From Strongyloides papillosus (Eukaryota > Nematoda > Chromadorea > Rhabditida > Strongyloididae), in NCBI GenBank assembly GCA_005656395.1, contig SRSI01000043.1, positions 372,001 through 436,000 on the forward strand: a stretch of 64,000 nucleotides of DNA. The letters are read 5' to 3'. The position numbers and the translations under genes are program-made. The number at the start of each line of letters is the position of its first letter. The first letter of the stretch is position 1. This document shows, piece after piece, positions 38,775-49,774 of the stretch. The notes beneath the pieces are model-generated. The model made no database searches. It was given only the letters and a program-made list of their open reading frames with translations, and had not been told where the DNA came from.

Positions 38775-39030
38775 TGAATCTATCATTAGTCATCTCATTA
38801 ATCTATTAAAACATGAATTATTGTTGCAAAGATTGATAAAATCAGATTTTATAATCTTATCGTCTTGTTTTCAATGAAAACATCAAATGATATTTTATTT
38901 ATCTTTATTACTTTTCCTTTAAATGACAACAAATCAGTCATAATAACTTTGATTAAAAGATTGTAAGGCAGTATGGATTCTTATATGATACCGATTCACT
39001 TACAATAAATTTAATAATTCATTTCTTTCA
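38775..39030. other. Upstream region of the Pro/His-rich gene
   Basis: Contains TTGATAAAATC and CTTATCG words near 38830-38862 that could bind GATA factors. No coding sequence. Confidence 0.3.
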
Positions 39031-39031
39031 A

Positions 39032-39327
39032 TTTTTGGAGCCAGAGACTGTGGACATTTGCTTGTCAATGGCTACTTTTTTTTTTTAAAATGCCAATCGC
39101 TTGTCCATGGGTAACCACGGGCAAGATAATTTCCACCGTTACTTTTTAATTTAATTAGGGTAGGTGTCGCTGTGAAGTGCGTATTCGTATATGATAGGAA
39201 TACGATAGAATAATCAAAAATAAGTTAGTAAAAAAAGTGCTTTTTCACTTGCCCATATTTTGTATGTTTTTAAAAAAAAAGTCATCTCGCTTCCCCATGG
39301 ACAAGCAAATGCCCCCTCTCCAAAAAA
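39032..39327. mobile_element. Small MITE with about 35-bp inverted ends
   Basis: TTTTTGGAG...GTGGACATTTGCTTGTC at the left pairs with GACAAGCAAATGCCCCC...CTCCAAAAA at the right. Internally the CTTGTCCATGGG/CCCCATGGACAAG words repeat. No ORF and no clear target duplication. Confidence 0.65.
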
Positions 39328-40342
39328 TTTAGAAGGCTTGAACAAAAATACAAAAAAGACAAATTTTAATAAATCAGATTAAAATGTAATAAAATCCCAC
39401 CTGTGAAGAAAATCAAATTTCCTTTAAATTTTAAGAATATCAAGAGACAAAAATTTATCGCATAACGCAAAGAATAGTATTATGGAAAATGTAAAATAAT
39501 ACTCTTAAAACTGTTTTTATATTAGTCATTAATATTTTAGAAACAACAAATATGTTAATTTATATAAGTTATATAATGCACTCAAAAAATCACGGACTTC
39601 CTAATAATGACGTAAAAAGCTGTGAGTATGAGTATATAAATAATAGCATTTTTATGTGGAATTTATTTTTAAGAAAGAGTCATCTATTAGAACATGATTT
39701 TGTATTAATTATTTTAAGTTTAATTAACATTGTGTTGTTGTGGGATAACTGCAATTTGAAATTATAAAATTAGAACTCTAAGTATATTTTTATTTAAAAC
39801 AAAATGACAATATATATAATTTTAAAACAAAAAGGTTAACTATTAATACTTAAACTTTTACTCCAATCAAGAAATTTTTTTAACCGGCCTTCTTTTTCGA
39901 GACTTTCTTTTGATGTCGTTCAATATATCCTCATGAATTTTTGAATTTTCATGATTCTCTAGTATAGTTTACTTCAATTCTTTATTGAAGTAAAATGTTG
40001 ATCTACTTCCCTTGCATATCAGTGAAAACCTTTCATTTATTTTCTCATAAAGTACTTAAACTTATGTTTTTCTCAAGCCCTTTACAATAAATCCTCACCA
40101 AAACAAAGATAAAAATTATAGTCAATTGAAATTATTTAAATTATAATGATAAAAAATGCTACTATTCAGTTAACATGTTTGCATAATCACAATCTACACG
40201 CGGTTATGCTTTATCAATCATATAGGATAAGTATGGAAAGCAACATTAGTTATGTGACAATTTATTAGTTTCTTTTATTATTAAATTTGTTTAAACAATA
40301 TTTAACATTTAACTATTTTTTAACTATGGTCAATAAACTTGT
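39328..40342. other. Intergenic, no gene seen
   Basis: A 71-codon ORF at 39552-39767 has no recognisable feature and ordinary AT-rich composition; it is not called a gene. Confidence 0.4.
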
Positions 40343-41992
40343 TTACTCGTTTTTTTCCTTAGTTGAAGCAATCTTAGACATAATTTTAAGCAGTAGTTTA
40401 ATAATTACATAAATTATAAGAAAACAAACAGTAAAGAATGGAATGATAATATCAAAATTGTAATACTCTATAACTCCCATATCCTTAGAAGCTAAATCTA
40501 ATCTTGGAAGTTGTCCGAATCTGCAAGCAAATTCAACATGCTTTACCAATAATTTTTCAGATGATATGGGTCTATTTCGTAACATTTCGGCTGTTTTAAT
40601 TGAATTAATTTTATACTTCTCGTTGTTTAAAATTTCAGAAATTCTTTGAGTAAGTTTCTTAGAATCTCTAAGAGTATCTTTTTCTACAGCTAATCCTATT
40701 TCTAATCTTTCAAATAGTTTAGCATTTCTCATTTGATCACCTAAAAGATTAATCATTATGGAAATAAAAAATTATCTTACCAAATACGGGAACTGCTAAT
40801 GCTGGAACTTTGCTAAAAGCGACTTCTGTTGTACTTCCCATTCCTCCATGTGTAATAAAAAGTGTCAATCGTTCATCATTTAATAAATCATTTTGTGGAA
40901 CCCATTTACTTAATACTAAATTTTCAACACCAGAACCGTGGCCGTCTTCTGGTGTTTCATACTTCCAAATAAATGTAATATCAGGAAGATTTTGTATTGT
41001 CTTTAATATTTCATCTTTCATTTCTTGATCCATATATGTACTTTTTGCAACAGATCCAAAGGATATTAAAATAGTTTTATTTCTTCTATTCAATATTTCA
41101 TCAAATTCCTTATCAACAGGCTTAGGTTTTGGAATACCAATACCTGCTATTTCAATCATTTTAGGACTTTTTGGCGTTGGAATATCGAGAAATGGATTTG
41201 TATTGATAAAAAAGAAAGATACATTTGTCAATATCTTTCCATTTTCAAAAAATGTAGCACCAAACTTTTCTTCAAAAACATCTTTTAACGCTGTATATCC
41301 CGAAACAAATTTTGAAAAATAAGTTATATACACGTAAGTCATAAGATTTATAGCTCTCTCTTTGTAAGACATCTTATCTGTATATCCTACTAAAATAGAT
41401 GGAACATAAGAGGCAGGAAATGGTATCCCAAACATTGGATACAATGAATCAATTATAGTTGAAGATGTTACTGCGATAGTAGTTCTTATTCTCCAATGTT
41501 TGAAAAGACTGAACATATAACGATAAAAAGTCTCAGAAATAGCAACATCAAATTTTTGTTTCGTTATAAACTTTTCTAACTCACTATCATTAATTATAGA
41601 AATTCCTTGATTTCTCATTGCTAAAATCGAGTTATAAAATAACTGAAGACACTTTAATTCAACTAAATGCTACTTACTCTTTTCTGTTCAAATATATTTT
41701 CCTTTGTTTTCCAGATACTTTTAACAAATGTTGAATCTTTTGCAATTTCAATAAAACTTGGATGAGGTTCAGTATAGTAAATATTACCAGGTTGATGGTA
41801 TGGATCTTTTAATGAATCATCGATATTTGAAGAAATAATTGTTACTTCATGACCCGCACTTACTAGAATCTTTGTAATTTGACTCATAAAATTTACATGT
41901 GAATGCCTATATTTTGGATTAAACAACAATATTTTATATCCATTGGAGCATAAAGAGAGAAGAAAGAAAATAATAAATTGAAAATAATCCAT
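40343..41992 (-). CDS. UDP-glucuronosyltransferase, copy 1
   Basis: Exons 41992-41678, 41642-40781 and 40740-40343 (introns 35 and 40 nt), 524 residues. Residues 1 to about 18 form a signal peptide (MDYFQFIIFFLLSLCSNG). The N-terminal half is the acceptor-binding domain. The C-terminal half has FGSVAKS and the UGT signature WVPQNDLL...FITHGGMGSTTEV...VPVFGDQMRNA, which binds UDP-sugar. A single membrane segment lies near the end (IIIPFFTVCFLIIYVIIKLLL) with a short lysine-rich tail, as in ER-resident enzymes. It conjugates sugars to small lipophilic compounds; substrate unknown. The acceptor at 41643 was chosen because it restores homology with copy 2 (...LAMRNQGIS). Exon sizes match copy 2 exactly. 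Confidence 0.9.
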
Positions 41993-42044
41993 TTTTATTT
42001 GAATAACAGATAATAATACTAGTTAACTTTTATATTCATTCTTA

Positions 42045-42052
42045 TTATCAGT
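42045..42052 (-). promoter_or_regulatory. ACTGATAA GATA box upstream of UGT copy 1
   Basis: ACTGATAA on the minus strand 53 bp before the start codon, followed by a TATAAAAG box. In C. elegans this extended GATA motif drives intestinal genes through ELT-2. The same box lies at the same distance in copy 2. Confidence 0.5.
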
Positions 42053-42591
42053 CTTACTTTGGTTATCGGCTAACAATATTTTCAATGATAAAATTCAAAT
42101 AATTAATAAAAAATTATGAAAGTTTCATAGGTTATTTTTTTACCATTACCTTTATCATTAAAATAAAACAATGTATCAAAGCACAAACAATTGTACTTTT
42201 TTTTATAACATGATTATCAAATTTTTCGTCAATGTTTCAATTTATAAAAAAATTCTATTATTTATAAATGGTTTTAGTAAGATAAAATTTTTCTGAGAAT
42301 GTGCTATATATTATACATCATTTTATTTATTGTTTTACAATTTTTCACTTCAAACTTTGTCATTGCTTATACCTTTTATTTAATTGTTTTTTTACATACA
42401 CCTTGTGAAGCATACTTAAGAAATTTACTTTATTAATTTAGCATTAATATCTTTCATGATATTTAAAATAAAATAATTTCATACAAATTTATAAATATCA
42501 GTTAATATCTTTCATCAACGTTAAGGAAAGTTTAATACTTATTCAGAAAATTATAGTTCAACTGCTCGTTTATTAAAATAAAAGAATTTTA
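42053..42591. other. Spacer between the two UGT genes
   Basis: Repeated almost exactly at 44300-45049, apart from the solo LTR there. The tandem duplication therefore included about 550 bp of upstream DNA. Confidence 0.6.
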
Positions 42592-44239
42592 TTAGTCTTT
42601 TTTCTCTTTTTTTAATATAAATTTAGATATAATTTTAAGTAGTAATTTGATAATTACATAAATAATAAGAGAACAAATTGTAAAGAATGGAATAATAATA
42701 TCAAGATTGTAATATTCTATAACTCCCATATCCTTAGAAGCTAAATCTAATCTTGGAAGTTGTCCGAATCTGCAAGCAAATTCAACATGCTTTACCAATA
42801 ATTCATCAGATGATATAGGTCTATTTCGTAACATTTCTGCTGTTTTAATTGAATTAATTTTATACTTCTCGTTGTTTAAAATTTCAGAAATTCTTTGAGT
42901 AAGTTTCTTAGAATCTCTAAGAGTATCTTTTTCTACAGCTAATCCTATTTCTAATCTTTCAAATAGTTTAGCATTTCTCATTTGATCACCTAAAAAATAA
43001 TCTTTAAAAGGATAGTTTTATCTCACCAGCTACTGGAATTGCTAATGCTGGAACATAGCTAAACGCAACTTCTGTTGTGCTTCCCATTCCTGCATGTGTA
43101 ACAAAAAGAGTCAATCTTTTGTCATTTAGTAAATCATTTTGAGGGATCCATTTGCTTAATACTAAATTTTCAATACCAGAACCATGGCCATCTTCTGGTG
43201 TTTCATACTTCCAAATAAATGTAATATCGGGAAAATTTTGTATTGTCTTTAATATTTCATCTTTCATTTCTTGATCCATGTATGTGCTTTTAGCTATTGA
43301 TCCAAAAGAAATTAAAATAGTTTTATTTTTTCTATTCAATATTTCATTAAATTTCTCATTAACAGGTTTAAGTTTTGGAATACCTATACCACCTATATCT
43401 ATCATTTTAGGACTTTTAGGCGTTGGAATATCTAGTAGAGGATTTGAATTTACTAAAAAAAAGGATGCATTTGTCATTATTTTGTATGGATCATAATAAC
43501 CAATCCCATATTTTTTATCAAATACGTCTTCTAACATATTGTATCTTGAATAAAATTCTGAAATATATGCGTAGTATAAATAAGTCATAAGATTCGTAGC
43601 TCTTTCTTTGTATGACATTTTATCACTATAGCCAGAAACTCCTGATGGAACATAAGAAACAGGAAATGGTATGCCAAACATTGGATAAAATGGATCAAAC
43701 ATAACTGTTGATGTTGTGACGATAGTAGTTTCTATTTTCCAATTTTTAAATAACCCAAACATGAAAGTGTACATGCTTTCGGCAATAGCAACGTCAAAGT
43801 TTTGTTTTCTTATGAAGATTTCTAATTTTTTGTCATTAAAAATGGATATTCCTTGATCTCTTTTTGCACTTAAAAATCTTTTAAATACCTAGGACCATAT
43901 TTACTATAATTATATAATACTTACATTTTTGTTACCTGATATACCTTCTGTTGATTTCCATAGGGTTCGTATGTGTTCTGCATCTTTTGCTACTTCTATC
44001 ATATTTGGATGTGGTTCAGTATAGTAAATATAACCAGGTAGATGATATGGATCTTTTAATGTATCATCAATATTTGAAGAAATAATTGTTACTTCATGAC
44101 CCGCACTTACTAGAATCTTTGTAATTTGACTCATAAAATTTACATGTGAATGCCTATATTTTGGATTAAACAACAATATTTTATATCCATTGGAGCATAA
44201 AGAGAGAAGAAAGAAAATAATAAATTGAAAATAATCCAT
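42592..44239 (-). CDS. UDP-glucuronosyltransferase, copy 2
   Basis: Exons 44239-43925, 43888-43027 and 42989-42592 (315, 862 and 398 nt, the same as copy 1); introns 36 and 37 nt. 524 residues with the same signal peptide, FGSIAKS, the signature KWIPQNDLL...VTHAGMGSTTEV...PVAGDQMRNA, and a C-terminal membrane segment. The signature reads THAG where copy 1 has THGG, and VAGDQ where copy 1 has VFGDQ. The second exon, which includes the acceptor-binding region, is the most diverged, whereas exon 3 and most of exon 1 are nearly identical. That pattern suggests divergence in substrate range or local gene conversion. Confidence 0.9.
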
Positions 44240-44291
44240 TTTTATTTGAATAACAGATAATAATACTAGTCAACTTTTATATTCATTCTTA

Positions 44292-44299
44292 TTATCAGT
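44292..44299 (-). promoter_or_regulatory. ACTGATAA GATA box upstream of UGT copy 2
   Basis: Same sequence and 53-bp spacing as copy 1. The solo LTR begins 39 bp further upstream, so the core promoter is preserved but more distal sequence has been displaced. Confidence 0.5.
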
Positions 44300-44337
44300 C
44301 TTACTTTGGTTATCGGCTAACAATATTTTCAATGATA

Positions 44338-44606
44338 TGTAATCCTGGTGGATTCTTCGGGAGCCGTAAAGGCTCCCGGGCTTTTACAATATAACACGAG
44401 ACTTTGTTTAAGAGTTTATTTAAGCAAAAAGAATTAGAATATAACAATAAAGTGAATATATATATATATATTATGAAAAAGGTATTATTTAACTATGATA
44501 TAAAATAGTCTTCATCCGTTCCTTATATAGTCCTTGAGGGAATAGGCGTGTTCTTATTGATATGACTATACATACATTTCATCCGACACAGCTTCCTATG
44601 TTCGCA
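44338..44606. mobile_element. Solo LTR (TG...CA) upstream of UGT copy 2
   Basis: 269 bp starting TGTAATCC and ending TTCGCA, flanked by GATA at 44334-44337 and 44607-44610. The paralogous spacer of copy 1 is uninterrupted at 42087-42090 (AATGATAAAATTC). It has a 7-bp stem hairpin GGGAGCC/GGCTCCC near its start. The ends resemble the solo LTR at 28113-31203. Confidence 0.9.
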
Positions 44607-44610
44607 GATA

Positions 44611-45049
44611 AAATTCAAATAATTAAAAAAAATTATGGAAGTTTCATAGTTTATTTTTTTACAATTACCTTTATCATTAAAATAAAACAATGTATCAAAG
44701 CACAAACAATTGTACTTTTTTAATAACATGATTATCAAATTTTTCGTCAATGTTTCAATTTATAAAAAAAATTCTATTATTTATAAATGGTTTTAGTAAG
44801 ATAAAATTTTTCTAAGAATGTGCTATATATTATGTATCATTTTATTTATTGTTTTACAATTTTACTCTTCAAACTTTGTCATTGCTTATACCTTTTACTT
44901 TATTGTTTTTTTACATACACGTTGTGAAGCATACTTAAGAAATTTACTTTATTAATTAAGCGTTAATATCTTTCATGATATTTAAAATAAAATAATTTCA
45001 TACAAATTAATAAATATCAGTTAATATCTTTCATCAACGTTAAGGAAAG
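44611..45049. other. Duplicated UGT upstream spacer, copy 2
   Basis: Matches 42091-42535 closely, then breaks at the LTR of the next element (45050). Confidence 0.6.
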
Positions 45050-47030
45050 TGTTATGATTTGTCATTAAGGTTTCTAGATTTTGAGAAACCGACATTATAA
45101 GATAAAAGGGAAAAACTATTTATTTGATCAAATACAATAATTAAATAATAATAAATGATACAATAATTTGAATAATGGATTATTTAAATTGTCATTTTAT
45201 CACATCCCTCCTTCAAGATCTTGACACTTCTATAACTTCGAGTATGTTTTTTTCCAAATCTATCTCTAATTATGTATGTATGGGAGGACGGTTGTGTGAG
45301 GACAATGCATTGTTCGAAAGTTCTATCTATATCAGGACGTCGCAAAAAGTATCCTTTTCGATTAATTACCTTAGGTTTAAACTTTGTACTTTTATCTTGT
45401 ACTTTCTCACCATCGTCATTTGTGTCACTAAATTTCTGTAGTGCTGTCTTTTTGTCTTTTTTATAACTACTATTAAGTCTTTGTAAGCTCAATTCTAGCG
45501 CTTTCTTTTTACCTAGACAATGAAATTTAATTAATGCCTCTTTGAGAGAACGTACGCACCTTTCGGCATGTCCATTGGACTGGTGTTCGTATGCTAAACT
45601 ATATGTCAATTTTATTTTATTTCTTGTGCAATAGTCTTTAAAATTTTTTGATATAAAACATTTTTGGTTATCTACTACTATATGTTCTATTTTATGTCTA
45701 CTACGATGTTGCAGATTTTCTAATGTTTTTATTATGTTATTTGTATCTTGTTTTCTTACCCAATTTGCTACTACCAATTGTGAATATGTATCAGTGAATA
45801 AAATAAACCAACTGTTGTAATATTCGTCATAACCTAGATCACCGTGAATTCTTTCTAATGGTTTTGATGTTTTGGCCCAACTACTATTTTTCGATCTTAA
45901 TTTATTTGTTTTTAAGCATGTTCCGCAATCATCTATTATCGAATTTATCTCTTTAGTGATACCTGGACAGAAGTAAAGATTATTTATATGTGCTAGCGAA
46001 TCAGTTTTACTTCTATGTAAGGGATGATGTACACTATTCACTAGGAGTTTGTACAATTTTTGTGGGATTACAATTCTACTCTTATTAACTACTAGGACAT
46101 GATTTTTATTAAAAGATAGTTGTTTGAAGACTTTAGCAAATTTTCTTTCTTTATAGTTACTGCTTGGTACAAAGATCGTATTATTATGCATGCATTTTAT
46201 TACCTTCCTAATAACTGAGTCATTACATTGAAGTCTGCCTATATCTATCTCATCTAAAAATTTGTCTTCACTTAATTCTACGTTAATGACCTGACTGTCC
46301 TTAAATTCTTCTAACTTAGGTTCTTGTGAATCTTTCCAACCTGATCTACTTAAATAGTCCGCGATTACATTAGACGAACCTTTTATATGGATGATCTCAA
46401 TATTGTATTCTTGAATTAATAAGGCCCAACGTAGTAGTCGATTAGCTAGATTTGTCTTTGTAAAAAATGAGACTAATGGTGCGTGGTCAGTATAGATTTT
46501 TACTTTTGTGTGATATATGATATTTTTAAATCTCTTCAGCGCACTAACTAAACTCAGAGCTTCTAGGTCACTAATGTGATAGTTTTTTTCAGCACCTTGA
46601 AGGGCTCTACTGAAAAACATTATCGGTCGTAAGCGTTTTTCATAACGTTGCATGAGACATGCGCCTATACCACTGTAGCTCGCGTCAATGAATATACTAA
46701 ATGGATTAGATCCATCAATCGCGCCTTCTATATCTGGTTGTATAAGGGCATCTCCTTTTAGCAGAATCTCTTTAATTTTATTAAAAGCATTTAAACATTT
46801 ACTATTAAAATCAAATTTTGTTTTATTATTTAAGCACAAGTATAAATTGGAAAGTAAAACAGCACAATTAGGGATAAAGTTACGAAAATAATTAATAAAT
46901 CCTAGATATGATTGTAACGTAGCATGATTTGTTGGAATTTCGAAATTCAAAATTTTTGCTTGTTTAACTTTATCAATCTTTATTCCTTCCGCACTAATGT
47001 CGAATCCTAAAAATGGTACACTCAAAATTT
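45050..47030 (-). mobile_element. 5'-truncated Ty3-like element with 3' LTR
   Basis: A candidate 3' LTR of 155 bp (45050-45204, TGTGATAA...ATAACA on the minus strand) follows the polypurine tract GAAGGAGGGA. The left edge is exact against the UGT copy 1 spacer. On the other side the pol ORF starts abruptly in the RT thumb, and no 5' LTR was found, so gag, protease and most of RT are missing. Confidence 0.75.
45184..47025 (-). CDS. Partial Pol: RT end, RNase H and integrase
   Basis: 613 residues with no stop. It opens in the RT thumb/connection (VPFLGFDISAEGI...LGFINYFRNF). RNase H follows: FIDASYSGIG, DLEALSLV and YTDHAPL. Integrase has a zinc module (HPLHRSKTD...CGTC), D in IHGDLGYD, D in VVDNQKC and E in GHAERCVRSL, so the catalytic set is complete. 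The last codons run into the 3' LTR. Without gag, protease or the RT palm it cannot be autonomous, and its open frame suggests the truncation is recent. Confidence 0.8.
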   Translation of the reverse strand: MSVPFLGFDISAEGIKIDKVKQAKILNFEIPTNHATLQSYLGFINYFRNFIPNCAVLLSNLYLCLNNKTKFDFNSKCLNAFNKIKEILLKGDALIQPDIEGAIDGSNPFSIFIDASYSGIGACLMQRYEKRLRPIMFFSRALQGAEKNYHISDLEALSLVSALKRFKNIIYHTKVKIYTDHAPLVSFFTKTNLANRLLRWALLIQEYNIEIIHIKGSSNVIADYLSRSGWKDSQEPKLEEFKDSQVINVELSEDKFLDEIDIGRLQCNDSVIRKVIKCMHNNTIFVPSSNYKERKFAKVFKQLSFNKNHVLVVNKSRIVIPQKLYKLLVNSVHHPLHRSKTDSLAHINNLYFCPGITKEINSIIDDCGTCLKTNKLRSKNSSWAKTSKPLERIHGDLGYDEYYNSWFILFTDTYSQLVVANWVRKQDTNNIIKTLENLQHRSRHKIEHIVVDNQKCFISKNFKDYCTRNKIKLTYSLAYEHQSNGHAERCVRSLKEALIKFHCLGKKKALELSLQRLNSSYKKDKKTALQKFSDTNDDGEKVQDKSTKFKPKVINRKGYFLRRPDIDRTFEQCIVLTQPSSHTYIIRDRFGKKHTRSYRSVKILKEGCDKMTI

Positions 47031-47116
47031 AAAACTGTCGTTTTGACAGACATTGTGCAATCATGGGTTATAGTGTCGAATTCTGTCATTTCGACCACCA
47101 ATTAATTTATTTTTAA

Positions 47117-47540
47117 TTGTACCCACATAATAAACATAAAACATATAAAAATTTTTTAAGAAATGCCTTACACTTTTTTGTAAAATGCATGATTTTTCAA
47201 AGAAATGTACATACAGTCAAAACGACATACATACTTTTCTTTATTATTTGCCATACATTTTTATATAAAATGTATATACATTTCTTTAAAAATGCACTAT
47301 ACATTTTTTAATCTTTATAGCATTTTTAATGAAAATGTAAATACAGTCAAAATGACATACATACTCTTTTTTATTTTTGGCTATACATTTTTATAGAAAA
47401 TGTATAGACATTTATAGATGACATTTACTATAGATTTTTTAAATTGTATGGTTATTTTTTAATATAAAATTATACATAACCAATGCAAAATACATACTTT
47501 TTTTGTGAATTGGTATGCATTTTTCATGGAAATTTATATG
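47117..47540. repeat. Tandem repeat of about 130 bp, three or more degenerate copies
   Basis: Each copy carries CAGTCAAAA(C/T)GACATACATAC, then CATACATTTTTATA(T/G)AAAATGTATA and a run of ACATTT words. Copies start near 47215 and 47345, with partial copies on both sides. The CATTTTTATA/TATAAAAATG words make internal hairpins. Confidence 0.6.
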
Positions 47541-47867
47541 AAATTTTTTAAAAATACTAGTGATGAGGAAAATTCTGATGAAAATTTAATAGTTATTTCA
47601 GAAAGATTCATAAATAGAGCAAAAAAATTACTTCTATAAAATATATTGTATTTTATTTTTTTAATTTGATATAACATGAAACAAAAATATATGTAATTGT
47701 AATCCAAACTAGTAACTTTAAAAAAGATCACATCGTTTAGAATTGTTATTTATTTTATAATAATTAGGATAAAATTCTAATATTGTTAAAAAAAGGTATT
47801 ACTTTATTTAAAGTACCGTTTAATATAGTTTATTAAAAATATGTTTTAGTTTCAGTATTTGGGAACC
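47541..47867. other. AT-rich stretch, no gene seen
   Basis: No supported ORF; a 65-codon minus-strand ORF (47534-47731) lacks features. Confidence 0.4.
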
Positions 47868-48403
47868 CGTCTGCTCACCACCGGCTATTTTGCTTTTTTC
47901 GACTTTGGTAAAATATGTATTAACAATGAGTATTTTGTATTGTTATGTGTCTTAACTGTGTTAATCTCATAGTTATGGCACATTTTCTTATCTTATTAAC
48001 ATATATAATCCTTTATTATGTATGAATTATGCAATAACACAAAATTTTAAAAATGATGCAAACCTTCATAGATGGCAATTTTTATGATACAAATATTATA
48101 TATTAATGTATTATAAAGACATTGTCTTTATTTTATTATAACAAGCAATAAAAAAAGTAAAGGAATTATATTTATATAAATGTAATGATATGATAAAACA
48201 CCTACTACACAAATTAAAAATATTATCACAATCAAAGTTCTATATTTACAATTATGATGAATGTCATCAATGCAATAATAAACTGTTGAATTTAGAAGAA
48301 ATTTTAGATATATTTTTGAATAAGGAAATAGTATTTATCAAAAAAACAAAATAGAAGAAAAACTTTCATTAATCTGTTATAAAAAATAAATAATTTATTA
48401 TTA

Positions 48404-49108
48404 TTATTTCATTTCATAAAGCAAAACAGTGGACTTTTCTGTAGATAATTCGTTTTCATATATTTCTTTAGGCTTTTGACTATTATTAAGGCAATGCCAC
48501 TTATCTTCATAACGTATATAATTTACATAATGTTCTGTTCTACGTCCAAATCTCTCGTATGCAATGAATCCTTTCAACTTATACGGCGTATTTGGTGTGA
48601 AGAATTCATTTACATACACTGAAACTTTTGTAGATATGAAGTCAATGCCCATACTTCCAGAATCTTTATCCATAATATTTTTTGTAAGCTCCACAAATAA
48701 ATATTTTGGATATTTTCTTATTATCCGTTTCTTAGTCATGTTTTTTGAAATCTTGTTGCATAGTAGGCATTTACGAGCAACACTTTCTATTTCATATTCC
48801 AACATTCTCTTTATTGCGTTATTTATATCCTTTTTGTTATTAATATCATTGATATTTATATTCAAAATGGGTGCTTCAAATTCACTTATTGTCCTGCTGG
48901 TTTTACAATGTTCGCAGATTAGGCTGTTTTCTTCTTTATAATTAAGAGGTTTCATTAAGTCTGGAGTCCGATTTTGAAATTGATCAAGTATGAAGAATAA
49001 AAATTCTGCAGCTGATTCATGTTGTTTGCTGTATATAAATTTCTTGTTTTCCTCAATATTGTAGAAATGATTGTCAGCTAGTCGTAAATAAGAATGTTTA
49101 GGTAACAT
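48404..49108 (-). CDS. Ubiquitin-specific-protease-like protein lacking the Cys box
   Basis: 234 residues. KQHESAAEFLFFILDQF matches the QQDAxEFL helix that follows the catalytic Cys in USPs. Two CxxC pairs (CEHC, CLLC) form the USP zinc ribbon. PKYLFVELTK, LKGFIAYERFGRRTEHYVNY (with the catalytic His) and WHCLNN complete the fold, the last with Asn where Asp is usual, and the end ...STVLLYEMK is typical. The N-terminal box with the catalytic Cys is absent: only three sense codons precede the ATG before a TAA, and the opposite gene starts 5 bp away. It may bind ubiquitin without cleaving it, or need an unseen exon. Confidence 0.7.
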   Translation of the reverse strand: MLPKHSYLRLADNHFYNIEENKKFIYSKQHESAAEFLFFILDQFQNRTPDLMKPLNYKEENSLICEHCKTSRTISEFEAPILNININDINNKKDINNAIKRMLEYEIESVARKCLLCNKISKNMTKKRIIRKYPKYLFVELTKNIMDKDSGSMGIDFISTKVSVYVNEFFTPNTPYKLKGFIAYERFGRRTEHYVNYIRYEDKWHCLNNSQKPKEIYENELSTEKSTVLLYEMK

Positions 49109-49113
49109 TTTGA

Positions 49114-49464
49114 ATGAGTTTTATATCTACAAAATTGTCTACTGGATGGTTTGGACACACATTACAGAAATACAAATTTTACATTTGTATTAGAGCTGTA
49201 TTTCTGTTTGTATTTGGAACTACAATAACATTGGCTGTTGGCTATATTTATTTTAAGACACTTGAATTGGATAAAGTTTTGGATGCTATTGGATTTTCAT
49301 TCAAAATAATTTTCTCTATTGTACTCTTCTTCTTCTGGGTGTTACTGAAAACATTAACACTATTCCTGCCATGTTTAAATGAAAAAGCCAAATCACTATC
49401 AACAACGATCAGTAACTTAAGAAAAAGAAAAGTACAATCCAAACACAATGCAATTAGGTGGTAA
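49114..49464 (+). CDS. Two-pass membrane protein of unknown function
   Basis: 116 residues with hydrophobic segments at about 22-46 (FYICIRAVFLFVFGTTITLA) and 60-86 (FSFKIIFSIVLFFFWVLLK), and a basic C-terminal tail (LRKRKVQSKHNAIRW). It is divergently arranged with the USP-like gene, start codons 5 bp apart. No family recognised. It could be a cargo gene of the element or the remnant of something larger. Confidence 0.5.
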   Translation: MSFISTKLSTGWFGHTLQKYKFYICIRAVFLFVFGTTITLAVGYIYFKTLELDKVLDAIGFSFKIIFSIVLFFFWVLLKTLTLFLPCLNEKAKSLSTTISNLRKRKVQSKHNAIRW

Positions 49465-49774
49465 AGTACAGTTTATATTTTAATTGTTTATTTTTTTAAT
49501 TTAATGTTTACTACTTTAATAAAAAATATTTTAAAATAATTTCCATATTTGTATATAAAATTGTTTTTTTAATTTATCAATATATTTATTATTAAAAATT
49601 ACCAATTTATTATTGCTATTGCTGTAAAATTAAAATAAAGTATATCAATAATTTTCAGCATAGTAATTTATGTAACTTTATTAAAATATTATTTAATCAT
49701 TCTTTGATTATTAAAATATGTTTAATAATATTAGTAGTACTATATAAAACAATTTATTAATTGCATTAAACTTT

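Noticed and set aside
39552..39767. 71-codon ORF on the plus strand
   Set aside because: No signal peptide, motif or paralog; AT-driven composition, and no promoter-like features.
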